Part shown: one piece after another, positions 49,406 through 55,674 of the stretch | How positions within the stretch are numbered: position 1 is the first letter of the stretch | How the letters are laid out: each line of letters starts with the position of its first letter | Source: Chiridota heheva | Lineage: Eukaryota > Echinodermata > Holothuroidea > Apodida > Chiridotidae | Length of the DNA stretch: 64,000 bases | Assembly: GCA_020152595.1 (NCBI GenBank) | Contig: JAIGNY010000659.1 | Coordinates: forward strand, 383,501 to 447,500 | Direction: 5' to 3' | The notes under the pieces: generated by a model | What the model was told of the DNA's origin: nothing | The model's database searches: none | Seen by the model: only the letters and a program-made list of their open reading frames with translations | Made by a program: the position numbers and the translations under genes

Positions 49406-51635
49406 GATGATGATGATGATATAATAATAATAATATAATAATGATGATAATAACAATAATAATAATAATGATAATAATATAATAATGCTGATAATAATAA
49501 GAATAATGATAATAATGCTAACAATAATAATAATATAATATTGATAATAATAATATAATAATGATGATAATAATAATATGATAATGATAAGAATAATGAT
49601 TACAATATAATAATAATGATAATAATAATAATAGTATAATGATAATAATAATAATGATAATAATAGTAATGATAAATATAATAAAAATAATAATAATAAT
49701 AATAATGATATAATGATAATAATATTAATATGAATATGTTGAAGAGTGTTTGTAAGCACAGTAGCTTTATAGTGATATGTGGGATTCAGGTTGTATGTGG
49801 TACACTGATTGCCCGTGAACTGCAGATGTGCCCTATTGTGTTTGGTGGCGATGTCATGCATATTAATGAGTAGAGGAGACAAAGTTAAAATCTTGAAATG
49901 CTCATATTTTAACAACGCTATCTGATTTTGTTTCATATTTAAAATAATTATTTATGTTGTTAGCAAGTGTATACATGTTAATGGGATGAAAATGGTTGAA
50001 TTGAAGTAATTGTGAAATTCTATTTATGTGAGAACTGAGAGTTATTTAGTTGTCATTGTTATTTTGTGCAATAACATTTATATACAACATCAAAAAAAAA
50101 AATATTGGCGTCGGAGCCTTAAAACCTTTGGTTTTCAGGCTACTTTCGTTTCTGTTTTATTTTTGCAGTCAAAACAATCTATATTGTTTTCGATGCTTAA
50201 GTATTTTTAATAAATACGAGATGGATTTTTATTGAAAAGTGTTCTTTTATATTCATCTTTCACATTGTGAGCAAATTGCATGTTCTGATCATTTTGCTTG
50301 TAATGATTTGTATTATGTGAAATAACTAGGTAAATACCTAACCAAAGGAACACCTCTAGCCACCTGGGTGTTCTCTTTTTGTTTGTGGAAAAGGAGGAAA
50401 ATAAAAAGCTGGAAAAAACTTTTTTCCTGTGGATGTGTTGGCTAGGCAAGAGGATCTTCAACATTATCCAAATAGTTATAAAGCTTTAGAACATTATTTC
50501 CATTGATGAATATTCACTTTGGCGGTTGAATTTGATACTCAAGAGTTAAATCCATACATGAAGGCCCATGCTTATCTCATGTTTCCTTGGCATAAAGGGA
50601 TGAGAGCACATTATTTCCCCTGGACGCCAGTCCATCGCAGGTGAAGTGTCTTCTTGAAGGACACAATGCAGGGATCACGATGAGAATCGAACACGCTACC
50701 TTTTGCATACGAGCATGGCTGCTTAACCATTGAGCCACTGCACCTCTTGATATTCACGAGTACTGGCACCAACTTCGGTACTCCAAGTAAAACTGTCCAA
50801 ATTAAACCAACAAAACAAAACCCAACATTACAAAACATTATGTAATCATGAAAAACAAAACTGAATGTGGCAAAACAGATTAGATTTTTTTGAGCCACCA
50901 GAAGCAAATTTGAGCAAGTGAACATACTTTGGATCTTACCTTCAAAATTTGTAATCATCCAATTTTTTAAAAAGTGTACAAAAAAAAATTGAACAGAAAA
51001 AAAAATGAAGTAGTTTATTTAAATGCCAGTATTTCAGCCCAGTACTGCCTTGGGTATCTCAAACCCATCTGTGATATCATCCCTGGTTTGAATAGGCCTA
51101 AGTAGTAGAATTCCTCGTTGACAAAGATTTTATTCCTTAATTCATAATCAAGGTTGGCCTGGAAAGTTTATTTTGTGTGGAATAATAAAGAAAAATTGTA
51201 TTAGAATTGCTAGGTTGCATCAATGAAGTACCTCTTAATGATTATATAAGTCAACATCCTTATATGTCAAAACTGTTGAAAGAGTGATATTTATTTTTAC
51301 AGGAAGGATTTCAGCAGAGAAATTCAAATCTTGCAAAGTGGGCAGCAGAAATGACTGCAGAAGCCTGGAAAACACGTCGTCTTCCACTCGCAGAGGAGCT
51401 GCGGGCACCTTTTTTAGCTCTGACAGAACTACCACCTCAGTTTAAGAAGCGCTTTCCATTCACGCATGAAGGCAATCTTGAAGTTCTGAGGTTGATGTGG
51501 GAGCGTGGAGTGAATGTATCTATCTATGCCATACAAGAAACTTTCTATTGCCGTCTTTCTTGCCAGGTGCACAACTGTGAGGAGGATTATTATCGCCTGA
51601 GGGATGCTGTGCTCGAGCTTGCAAAAGAGATTTGA
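17603..51635 (+). CDS. Seven-exon gene for a class V PLP-dependent enzyme, isopenicillin-N-epimerase-like, 455 aa
   Basis: Joining 17603-17691, 19009-19215, 22531-22673, 46527-46643, 47459-47725, 49130-49341 and 51303-51635 gives 1368 bases, or 455 codons plus TGA, with every junction in phase and GT..AG borders. Motifs in order: GGSFG (83-87), NASTG (143-147), SHTYNPAR (167-174), VDGAHMAGH (252-260), [12 protein letters not shown] (275-286), TRDSTP (323-328) and RLSCQVHN (429-436). In the aminotransferase class V family, D253 contacts the PLP ring nitrogen, K279 forms the Schiff base, and the late arginine (R429) binds a substrate carboxylate. The order and spacing fit the isopenicillin-N-epimerase-like branch, and the length is normal for it. 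Bacterial members include true epimerases and C-S lyases, so the animal substrate cannot be read from sequence. Residues 1-30 are basic and hydroxylated with few acids, which could be a mitochondrial presequence (inference). The usual His before GSFG is Gly here. Confidence 0.9.
18671..19030 (+). repeat. Six-copy tandem repeat of the exon 2 splice acceptor and exon start (62-64 bp units)
   Basis: Six units each carry TTTTGTCAATCxATCTTCTAG, then CCTTGCAAATGTTGGAGTAAAA, then an A-rich spacer (CAAAATATAAAAAA). Splice-acceptor positions, given as the first exon base, are 18693, 18757, 18820, 18882, 18946 and 19009, spaced 64, 63, 62, 64 and 63. The fifth unit has CTTCAAG in place of CTTCTAG. Only the last unit continues into the open exon. 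Starting at 18946, the frame stays open for 63 bases into exon 2 and would insert 21 residues. Starting at 18882 reaches a TAA. The array lies in the 3' end of intron 1. Confidence 0.9.
19009..19215 (+). CDS. Coding exon 2 (residues 30-98): N-terminal segment with GGSFG motif
   Basis: The exon begins after TCTTCTAG and ends before GTTTGT at 19216, entering and leaving in phase 2. It encodes a charged linker ([20 protein letters not shown]), then [15 protein letters not shown], then the NGGSFG motif and [10 protein letters not shown]. In the family this segment forms the N-terminal arm that closes over the active site. The usual motif reads HGSFG; here the His is Gly83. The exon contains no Met, so an upstream coding exon is required. 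Its acceptor and first 22 bases are the last copy of a six-copy tandem array starting at 18671, and the copy with acceptor at 18945 could also be used in frame. Confidence 0.87.
19382..19546. mobile_element. Small foldback element in intron 2
   Basis: Left end CAGGCCGGGCTCGTAACCAG and right end CTTGCTACGGGCCTG are imperfect inverted repeats, with facing GGGGGGTTTG/CAAACCCCC and AACCCCCTTTT blocks inside. About 165 bp, no coding capacity. Confidence 0.55.
19547..21690. other. Intron 2 interior
   Basis: Unique AT-rich sequence; no gene, RNA or clear element recognised. A C-rich run is at 21119-21133. Confidence 0.5.
21700..21803. mobile_element. Partial inverted-repeat element (GGCGCTTATTA family)
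   Basis: GTGCGCTTATTAGAAAGAAACTT and CAGGCGCTTATTATG match the right half of the element at 56225-56503. The copy is truncated on the left. The tandem array at 21809 begins a few bases after its terminus. Confidence 0.55.
21809..22309. repeat. 16-bp minisatellite AGTTGTAAATACGGTA, about 30 copies
   Basis: Units alternate between AGTTGTAAATACGGTA and AGTTGTAAATACTGTA/TGTTGTAAATACTGTA. Because 16 is not a multiple of three, three units make a 16-residue period, which creates a 168-residue ORF on the minus strand that is not a gene. The array lies in intron 2, about 220 bases before exon 3. Confidence 0.95.
22531..22673 (+). CDS. Coding exon 3 (residues 99-146): PLP-domain entry, ends in NAST
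   Basis: The exon follows TTTTCGCAG and ends before donor GTATAAG at 22674, entering in phase 2 and leaving in phase 1. It encodes [19 protein letters not shown], then [24 protein letters not shown]. The next exon completes Gly147. In class V enzymes the E/P-N-A-T/S-T/S-G turn helps bind the PLP phosphate. The exon is followed by the 23.9-kb intron that makes up most of the gene. Confidence 0.95.
23543..23618 (+). mobile_element. 3' fragment of the GTC-tailed SINE
   Basis: TTTCGTGATAGCATTTGTAC, ATAACCAAATACGCAGG and GACCCCGTCATTGTAATTG match the 3' body of the SINEs at 12.0 and 59.0 kb. The tRNA-like head is missing. Confidence 0.8.
24004..24402. mobile_element. CCTAGCTT-family inverted-repeat element, copy 2
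   Basis: It begins CCTAGTTTGATTTCAAAAGG and ends GTAAAACAGCAAAGCTAGG. Internal blocks match 8041-8337, with about 100 extra bases around an (ATT)n run. Non-autonomous. Confidence 0.65.
26402..26980. mobile_element. Long palindromic element, copy 2
   Basis: The left arm AAAGGATTAGTTCAGGGGTC through TGAAATCAGACTAGTTGTGA matches copies 1 and 3. The right end AACCACTGAAGTAATCCTTCG is its diverged complement, and the inner right arm has decayed. Confidence 0.7.
27640..28976 (+). pseudogene. RNase H-bearing LINE, 3' portion, broken copy
   Basis: Pieces in several frames give the inter-domain segment [20 protein letters not shown], the RNase H pieces [16 protein letters not shown] and [18 protein letters not shown], and [20 protein letters not shown]. 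They align with the better copy at 37671. The copy ends with CAGGCACAATTTGAGCCTCG, GTGGTGCCATTAAGCCCTCATC-like sequence and a short (AAAC) tail. Frameshifts make it non-functional. It sits in intron 3 in the same orientation as the host gene. Confidence 0.8.
29667..30443. repeat. 28-bp minisatellite with internal hairpin, about 28 copies
   Basis: The consensus unit is GAACAGCATCCTAGACCTACTGTTAGGT, with 26-bp variants lacking TC after CAGCA. Each unit holds ACCTACTGTTAGGT, which can fold as a 5-bp stem with a 4-base loop. Stops occur in all frames, so it is not coding. Confidence 0.95.
31080..31203 (+). mobile_element. LINE 3' end, severely truncated
   Basis: ACCTCTAGAATGATCTGACC, CTCTCAGGCACAACTTGACC, TCGTTGTCGTGGTGCCGTTA and an (AAAC)n tail are nearly identical to the 3' end of the copy ending at 38778. 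Only about 120 bases were inserted. Confidence 0.8.
31948..32240. mobile_element. Foldback element with GCTCGAAATTAGCAT ends
   Basis: TGCTCGAAATTAGCATAAGC at the left and ACTAATGCTAATTTCGAGCC at the right are inverted repeats of about 17 bp. Inside, GGGCTTGTGGAAAGTTTAGTT is repeated about five times (32092-32185). No ORF. Confidence 0.75.
32607..33930. mobile_element. TTAA-flanked inverted-repeat element (piggyBac-like signature), copy 1
   Basis: TTAACCCATACTCTACCAGA at the left and TGGTAAAGTAAGGGTTAA at the right make an imperfect terminal inverted repeat with TTAA at both outer edges. The right 250 bases, including GGTAAGGTCCCGATTTTTTT and ATTATTGCCGCGTGGTAAAG, match the right end of 54589-55671. 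TTAA target sites and CCC termini are typical of piggyBac elements. There is no transposase ORF. Inside, a GACTGCTTGGCCCCCAC block is repeated three times at about 32777-32838. Confidence 0.7.
34150..34222. repeat. Two-copy ~37-bp tandem repeat
   Basis: GACTAGCCGAGTCGGCAAAT and ATCATATCATAAA occur twice in direct order. The second copy is extended by a repeated GTCGGCAAA. Confidence 0.75.
35108..35400. repeat. TATG/TGCA microsatellite
   Basis: (TATG)n with GTACATG and GCATGCATG variants. It generates overlapping low-complexity ORFs of about 100-150 residues on both strands, none of them a gene. Confidence 0.95.
35401..36970. other. Intron 3, unique stretch
   Basis: No gene or element recognised. 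There is a short (ATC)n run at 36888-36907. Confidence 0.5.
36975..37212. repeat. Compound TA / CATA microsatellite
   Basis: (TA)n, then (CATA)n from about 37077 to 37132, then (TA)n with CTATAAA variants. ORFs here are low-complexity artefacts. Confidence 0.95.
37550..37675 (-). repeat. Dispersed repeat K, copy 2 (inverted)
   Basis: On the minus strand it reads AAAAAGCTGTAGAATGGTTA through TTAACCGATCTTAATGAATTG. It matches 53310-53430 and 61600-61720. It abuts the 5' edge of the LINE copy starting near 37680. Confidence 0.65.
37671..38778 (+). pseudogene. RNase H-bearing LINE, 3' portion with intact RNase H domain
   Basis: An open frame at 37671-38333 encodes an RNase H domain. Catalytic acids are visible at D39 (IYTDGSK), E72 (FSAEAKAI) and D96 (FSDSKA). 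[20 protein letters not shown] carries the conserved His and last Asp. The frame breaks after [12 protein letters not shown]. The element then runs to ATCTGACCTCTCAGGCACAA, GTCGTGGTGCCGTTAAGACC and an (AAAC)n tail. No RT or endonuclease remains. The 5' truncation is typical of target-primed LINE insertion. It lies in intron 3, same strand as the host gene, and is the least decayed of three related copies. Confidence 0.85.
38830..38890 (-). repeat. Dispersed repeat K, partial copy 3 (inverted)
   Basis: TCAGCCATTTTACAGCTTTTTGAAGATTTTTGG-type sequence matches the start of the copy at 37620-37680. It lies just beyond the LINE tail, so repeat K flanks the LINE on both sides. Confidence 0.55.
39484..39786. 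repeat. 20-22 bp minisatellite TTTTTGTAATATTCCCATGG, about 14 copies
   Basis: Units differ in T-run length (TTTT to TTTTTTT) and in GGTT/GGCT. Minus-strand ORFs through it ([11 protein letters not shown] repeats) are artefacts. Confidence 0.95.
40250..41151 (-). pseudogene. DIRS-like retroelement reverse transcriptase fragment
   Basis: Reading the minus strand across shifting frames gives [20 protein letters not shown], then STFFLAKKK, then [17 protein letters not shown], then [14 protein letters not shown], then MYLDDWVI, and [16 protein letters not shown]. These match, in order, the DIRS-type RT: an (I)RxGYRIEF lead, the W-R-P-I-x-x-L-R-P-L-N block, the S-x-D-L-x-x-A-Y box, the catalytic YLDDWLI box and the following V-N-x-x-K-S-x-L-x-P-x-Q segment. 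Part of the RT between the AYLH and YLDD boxes is missing, and there are frameshifts. No tyrosine recombinase was seen, so this is a dead fragment. Confidence 0.75.
41560..42172. repeat. Tandem 50-55 bp repeat and duplicated flank
   Basis: CTCCCACATCAAGCCAACAC with CAACCACGTATTAACACTGC is repeated about five times from 41910 to 42150. Just before it, CAAATCTGCCTTGATCTCTTG occurs at about 41531 and 41738, each followed by related sequence with ATAACC and CATTTCTTG. Confidence 0.8.
42266..43324. mobile_element. Foldback element with ~260-bp inverted arms
   Basis: The left arm (TGATTGAAAGAATGATTTTC, CTTGGCCTATGTTCCGTCCA, GGTGATGGGCCCATTCGTCC, GTGCACTAGTAATAAGTTAA) is found inverted at 43060-43324, with about 85-90% identity by eye. 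The two arms flank about 500 bases of unrelated sequence. The 97- and 89-residue ORFs in the left arm are opposite-strand shadows. Non-autonomous, family unknown. Confidence 0.8.
43545..43835 (-). mobile_element. SINE with TGTCCTTGAGCAAGACAC-type core, rearranged copy
   Basis: GGGATAAAGTGTCTTGCTCAAGACAC is the complement of the SINE core. CTCATGGACTATGAGTGAACTGG is repeated three to four times, so this copy has undergone internal duplication. Confidence 0.6.
44268..44990. mobile_element. Long palindromic element, copy 3, best preserved
   Basis: TTAAAGGATTAGTTCAGTGG starts the left arm and CCACTGAACTAATCCTTTAA ends the right arm. Arms of about 190 bases carry CTTATTCCGTTAAGGAGATA, TTTAAAGTTTGGTATxATTT and CTGAAATCAGACTAGTTGTG with their complements. 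The inner left arm is tandemly duplicated (44345-44450 and 44490-44600). Confidence 0.9.
45000..45940. other. Intron 3, 3' unique stretch
   Basis: No gene or element recognised; the ORFs at 45216-45744 show no known motif. Confidence 0.5.
45942..46228 (-). mobile_element. Dispersed element, inverted copy of 7233-7581
   Basis: GAGGGTGCCGCCTAAGCAGG begins it. TCATACTGCAGGTA occurs three times inside, and CTGCACACCCCTACCACTTT ends it. It lies about 300 bases before exon 4. Confidence 0.6.
46527..46643 (+). CDS. Coding exon 4 (residues 147-185): H-T-Y segment of the PLP site
   Basis: The exon follows CTCCTTTTCAG and ends before GTGAGAG at 46644, phase 1 on both sides. It encodes [20 protein letters not shown], then [18 protein letters not shown]. 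In related class V enzymes the H-x-Y/E-Y segment after the GD-x-I strand stacks near the PLP ring. Here H168, T169 and Y170 occupy that place. The exon is separated from exon 5 by an 815-base intron. Confidence 0.95.
47459..47725 (+). CDS. Coding exon 5 (residues 186-274): core with DGAH motif
   Basis: The exon follows TCTTGCTGTAG and ends before a consensus GTAAGT at 47726, phase 1 on both sides. It encodes [19 protein letters not shown], the strand [18 protein letters not shown], the helix [16 protein letters not shown], then [23 protein letters not shown]253 is the expected ring-nitrogen partner of PLP and H256 lies beside it. The STG-x-MMPV segment matches the S-P-T/S-x-x-x-x-P-V pattern of the family. 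This is the most diagnostic exon of the gene. Confidence 0.97.
47800..48170. repeat. Dispersed repeat related to 60.11-60.53 kb, in intron 5
   Basis: AGGGATGCAGGGG followed by repeated GAAATTTxxTxxAATTTTC-type segments is found in both places. GAAATTTC/GGAAAATC words recur in a loose tandem pattern. Not coding. Confidence 0.4.
48926..49211 (+). repeat. 143-bp direct duplication of the exon 6 acceptor and exon start
   Basis: Bases 48926-49068 are repeated at 49069-49211 with about four mismatches (roughly 97% identity by eye). Each unit holds CTCCCATCCTGTTTTAAT, a full TTCTGTTACAG acceptor and about 82 bases of exon, including the catalytic-lysine codon. The upstream copy has no usable donor with matching phase after its exon part. 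Read-through from its acceptor (exon base 48987) reaches TGA inside the second unit. The upstream copy is therefore probably a non-productive decoy. Its one amino-acid change is Gly for Asp298. Confidence 0.93.
49130..49341 (+). CDS. Coding exon 6 (residues 275-345): catalytic lysine exon
   Basis: The exon follows TTCTGTTACAG and ends before GTAAGT at 49342, phase 1 in and phase 0 out. It encodes [20 protein letters not shown], then a segment with [21 protein letters not shown] and FHKDLGGL. K279 in FHKW is the expected Schiff-base lysine; the family pattern is x-H-K-W/L-x-x-x-P-x-G-x-G-F-L. TRDSTP matches the GTRDxT segment that contacts the PLP phosphate from the partner subunit in homologues. 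A near-identical copy of its acceptor and first 82 bases lies 143 bases upstream. Confidence 0.96.
49360..49737. repeat. GAT/AAT trinucleotide microsatellite in intron 6
   Basis: (GAT)n then (AAT)n with many interruptions begins 18 bases after the exon 6 donor. The 243-residue minus ORF through it is a repeat artefact. Confidence 0.95.
50600..50765 (-). mobile_element. tRNA-headed SINE with the TGTCCTT core, copy in intron 6
   Basis: On the minus strand it reads GTGCAGTGGCTCAATGGTTA (box A-like), GCGTGTTCGATTCTC (box B), CATTGTGTCCTTCAAGAAGA, then GATGGACTGGCGTCC. This gives the head missing from the 16.4-kb copy and shows the family is tRNA-derived. Confidence 0.8.
51303..51635 (+). CDS. 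Coding exon 7 (residues 346-455): C-terminal small domain and stop
   Basis: The exon follows ATTTATTTTTACAG in phase 0 and ends in TGA at 51633-51635. It encodes the small domain: [52 protein letters not shown], then [21 protein letters not shown]429 in CRLSCQVHN fits the conserved carboxylate-binding arginine of the family, and the NCEEDYYRL end matches the usual YNTxEDIDRL helix. No AATAAA occurs in the next 500 bases. ATTAAA at 52350, beyond an AT microsatellite, is the first plausible polyadenylation hexamer seen. Confidence 0.96.
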   Translation, partial: EGFQQRNSNLAKWAAEMTAEAWKTRRLPLAEELRAPFLALTELPPQFKKRFPFTHEGNLEVLRLMWERGVNVSIYAIQETFYCRLSCQVHNCEEDYYRLRDAVLELAKEI

Positions 51636-52141
51636 ATTGCTGTAAATTGTAATGGTGGTGAGTAAGAGGTTGTTTAATGGATGAGCTCCTTAAGGGTTGT
51701 TGGGATTGAAATACTGTGGTGGCCTGTGTGTAACACGGCAAACTTACATGACGCTTTCTTAAGCATCAAGCGGTGCCTTAGTAACGTGTATTATTGTTTT
51801 GGTGTGGAAGATGACTGTTTTTCAGATTTAACATTTTATGCCCTAATTTGCCCTATTTATCATGTAGATAATGGAAGTGAATCTTGCCTCCATGTCATCC
51901 ATTGCCCAACACACACCTTGGTATAATTCTTCAAAATGTAGTGATGCTTTTCATACCTATGTACAAGACCAAATAACGCTTGAATATTTCTCACAAAAAA
52001 TTTAAACTGAAGTTGATCTTGTTTTGGTCTTGACTTCATAGGTTATGATGGATTTAAGCGGGAGAAATTTGCTACTTTCTCTTCCATCTGGAAATTGGGT
52101 AAAATTCATATGTAACATTAGGATGATATCAGAATTCTGAT

Positions 52142-52239
<98 letters not shown>

Positions 52240-52625
52240 TATATATGTATATAATATATATATATATATATACTATATATATATATATATATATACATAT
52301 CTATTTTTGATAATTGATAGAATGGATTCAATTGCGGTCTGGGTTGGGTATTAAAAAATAAGGTGGGACATTAGGGATGAACAGTGATTCAATCAGTATT
52401 TAATTCTGAACATAATTTTAAGATTTTGTTGTCAAGAATATTTGCCTGTCTGTCGGAGATGTTAAATTGAAACTTAATTGTGAGCATTAGATTAACACAA
52501 AATGTACTATGTGGCATTATGCAGCTTTGAAGCTTTGCTGTCTAGGTAAAAATAGGGAATACCTTGCATTAGAATTGCTGATTTGCAAACACACTTTATC
52601 TAATCATGTCACCACTAAAAGGTCA
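51636..52625. other. Downstream flank / probable 3' untranslated region
   Basis: No further ORF. It contains the AT microsatellite at 52142-52303 and an ATTAAA hexamer at 52350. The true transcript end cannot be placed from sequence alone. Confidence 0.4.
52142..52303. repeat. (TA)n microsatellite
   Basis: About 160 bases of nearly pure TA with a few GTATA and AAATA interruptions, about 500 bases after the stop codon. Confidence 0.95.
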
Positions 52626-53000
52626 AATTAAAGGATTACTCCAGAGGTCAAGCATGTCCATCTTATTATTATTGTTATTATTATTAGTAGTAGTAGTAGT
52701 ATTACCCATGCCCATGCCCATACCCAAAATAAATAATCAAAAACAAATGAATATTAAAAAACAATGGATAATAGGATCGTGAACAATAAAGTAATTATTT
52801 ATTTATGCAACATAATGATTATGCTAAAGATTCTTTGCGCTCTTGAAAAGCTTTGTATATGAACCTGGCTAAATTTAAACTTAAAGATTTGCTTGTAATT
52901 CTTAAAAGTGTAAGAGGACTTCAAAAGAAACAAAATGGTGAAGAAAGCATTTAAAAATCATATTCCATGACAGAGATATTTCAGTTTGAAGCTTTTTTGT
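52626..53000. mobile_element. Long palindromic element, left arm only, interrupted
   Basis: ATTAAAGGATTACTCCAGAGG and CATGTCCATCTTAT (to about 52667) are the start of the arm. The arm resumes at 52914 with GAGGACTTCAAAAGAAACAA. About 245 bases, starting with an (ATT)n/(AGT)n run, have been inserted between. Confidence 0.75.
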
Positions 53001-53309
53001 GTATAGCAAGTGTATACACGTTAAAAGTATGAAAATGGTTGAACTTAATTGATTATTAAATTCCATTCTTATGATAACTATAAGTTATTTGGTTGTCACT
53101 GTAACGTTGAGCCTATTGTGTTATCACATTTATTATAAAATAGTTCAAACTTAAATTCAAATCCGTATCAGAACCTCAAAACCTTTAGTTTTCTGGTTTC
53201 TCAAAGAGAAAGAGCAGAATATTTAAAAACTGGATTTTTACATCAGACATTTTAGCCTATTTCATGTCTCAAGAATAAGACAAAAATTTGCCCACATTGC
53301 ACAAAAAGC

Positions 53310-53430
53310 TGTAAAATGATCAATTTTTACCCGATTTTGATGAAGTGTTTTGCTTTCCATATTTTGTAGTGAATTTTAAATAATTAATCTAATGTTGCCT
53401 CTACCTGTCCATATACCTAGGTAGGTATTC
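53310..53430 (+). repeat. Dispersed repeat K, copy 4
   Basis: GCTGTAAAATGATCAATTTT through TGTTGCCTCTACCTGTCC matches the other copies at 16.6 and 61.6 kb. Confidence 0.65.
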
Positions 53431-53639
53431 TAATTTGTAGAAGCAAGGTTGAAGTTTATTCTGAAGGGGATGTATTATAAGATATAATCAACGTTATCAG
53501 GTATCATGTGTAATTGCATTTTTGTTCACCAAGATTAATTGCGAATAATTCAGTTGATCTTTAACTTTATTATCTCTTAGTGTAAAAAAGCTTCTACCAA
53601 TAATTAATTTCTGATGAAATGATTAGATGTAATCATGTT

Positions 53640-53910
53640 CTACCACTCAAATTGAAGAGTCATGCTCGTATTCGAGAGGTACTGAGTTCGATTTCCGTCG
53701 TGAGCGCTGCATTGTGTCCTTGAGCAAGACACTTTACTTGCTTCAGTCCACTCAGCTGTCAAATGAGTACCAGCACTGCTGGGAGTTAATCTGCAATGGA
53801 CTGGCGTCCTGCCAGGGGGAGTCATGTACTCTCATCATCCGCTTGCCCCATGGAAACCGGGATAAGCACGGGCCCAATGAGCCTAATGGCTCGGATGGAT
53901 GTAGCTTTTT
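53640..53910 (+). mobile_element. tRNA-headed SINE with TGTCCTTGAGCAAGACAC core, near full length
   Basis: A box B-like TGAGTTCGATTTCCG is followed by GCATTGTGTCCTTGAGCAAG, ACACTTTACTTGCTTCAGTC, GGGAGTTAATCTGC, AATGGACTGGCGTCC and the tail GAGCCTAATGGCTCGGATGG. Both ORFs across it are shadows. It is the longest copy of this family in the window. Confidence 0.8.
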
Positions 53911-54588
53911 AACTACCACTCAATTTGCCATTTTGAAGAAAGATTTGTACATACCATAACTTTTTCTGAATTATTTATTACGATAGTGTTCTCAAGTAAA
54001 TATCATGTTTCTGAAAATGTACTATAGTTATATCAAAGATAATGTACTCAAAATGTTACTTGTATGACAGAAAAGTTTTGTTTTTGTGCATGATCAGTGA
54101 GCTTTTAAATTACCTTACTATTTTTAGAGTGATGTGGTTATCTTTATTATATTTCATTCTCTTGCATGTATTTTCGACAGTTTAATTAGGAATAGACACA
54201 AAATATATACCTGCAATCCCGGACCAAAGTATGTGGCACTTTTTGTCTTCCCCGTATACCTCTCTCCAATGTAACAGATATATTGCAAAAAACTTTTTTT
54301 CACAAAGCGCATACCAATATTCAATCGGGTGGAAGGGGAAAAGTGCCAAGACTTTTGTCTCCGATTGTAGATCAACTTTTCCTTCGAAGGAGTTTGTTTT
54401 GAGTTGCTTTGATGAAATGGAAGTGCTGTTTTTGCACCCATGTTCTCTTTGAAGGCTGTCCTTTGTTTACATTCTGTTTATACTGGCTATATAATGTTTG
54501 CCTTGAAAATGATTCCTTGGAGAAACTGCAGGGACTGCTCTTAGGCCAAGAAGCTTTGAAGGGTACATTTGTAGTCAATACCTGGCCC

Positions 54589-55671
54589 TTAACCCTTACT
54601 CTACCAGGGCTTTGAAAAATGTGAGCCCAGTTTTCATAACTTTTTTTTCATATGCATTTTTGACAACATTCCTGTCATTATCTTTCGTTACAAGTTTGGT
54701 TGGAATGGAAGCTAAGATATTTATCTTTTGAGTAATGAAAGCCAAATTAAGAAATTTTGGACAAAAATATGCAAATTAAGCATATTTTGGGGCTAAATTT
54801 GATCAACAAATGGCCAATGTTTGCACAAGTATAACTTCTTGTCAGTATTGAAAACAGAGGTTTGTGTTACACATTTAGATTCTTTATAAAATTTCCTTTC
54901 CAATGCTGCTAATCTATAATTTTTAGAAAGAAAGGAAAGACGAAAAAACCATAAAAATGATTATAATCAAATGACCCCTGAAAACTGCAGCAGAAAAATT
55001 ATAACGCCGTAGTCACGGTGGGACTTGAACCTGGTGCGCTCGCTTGCTGGCCACGTTCAAATCCACTAAACCACAAGATCATTGAAAATTATGTGGTGAA
55101 CTTGAATTATTATAGGAAAGGATCCCAATAGAGGGGGTATGCCTGTATTTATATATTAAATGAAAGGAAATTGCAAGCACTTTCAAACGGCAGTTCAACG
55201 AAACATGTGCGATGTATGGTTTTTGTACGGTTTTTGTACACAACTTTTTGAAGAGAAAAAAAAAAAACTGGTCAAAAATGGCATAAATTCATGCAATTTT
55301 GCAGAAATTTCTCCAAAATGAAAGATTGCATGTAGGGATTATAAAAATTGGACCAGAAATCAGTAATTTCATCTTAGGATTTGCATGTTTGATTTTGAAG
55401 CAAAAATGTGATCTTGAAGTTATTATAAGATTTCAAAAAAATTGCCAATTTTTAACAATTTTTTAGTTTTACCCTTTTTCAAGAAAATTTTTCTCAAAAT
55501 TCTGTAATATGACCCCGGAAAAAAAGTTACATTTTGTGAAAGAAATATCTGAGTACTTTAAAATGATACCAAGATAATGCAATAGGACTTTGGTAAAGTC
55601 TCGATTTTATTCTTAGTAAAAGGTGGTTTGAAAACAGCGATAATATTGCCACGTGGTAGAGTAAGGGTTAA
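54589..55671. mobile_element. TTAA-flanked inverted-repeat element (piggyBac-like signature), copy 2
   Basis: TTAACCCTTACTCTACCAGG at the left and TGGTAGAGTAAGGGTTAA at the right form a 14-bp perfect inverted repeat (CCCTTACTCTACCA) inside TTAA on both sides. It is 1083 bp long with no transposase ORF. Its right end matches 32607-33930. At 55012-55085 on the minus strand there is a tRNA-like stretch (TGGTTTAGTGGATTTG, GGTTCAAGTCCCACC) whose T-stem does not pair, so it is a nested SINE head or tRNA pseudogene. Confidence 0.8.
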
Positions 55672-55674
55672 AGG

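Noticed and set aside
49205..49936. 243-residue minus-strand ORF rich in I, L, S and Y
   Set aside because: Produced by the trinucleotide array in intron 6 and antisense to exon 6.
55012..55085. Candidate tRNA gene on the minus strand
   Set aside because: Box A and B are present, but the T-stem and acceptor stem do not pair. It lies inside a repeated element, so it is a tRNA-derived pseudogene at most.
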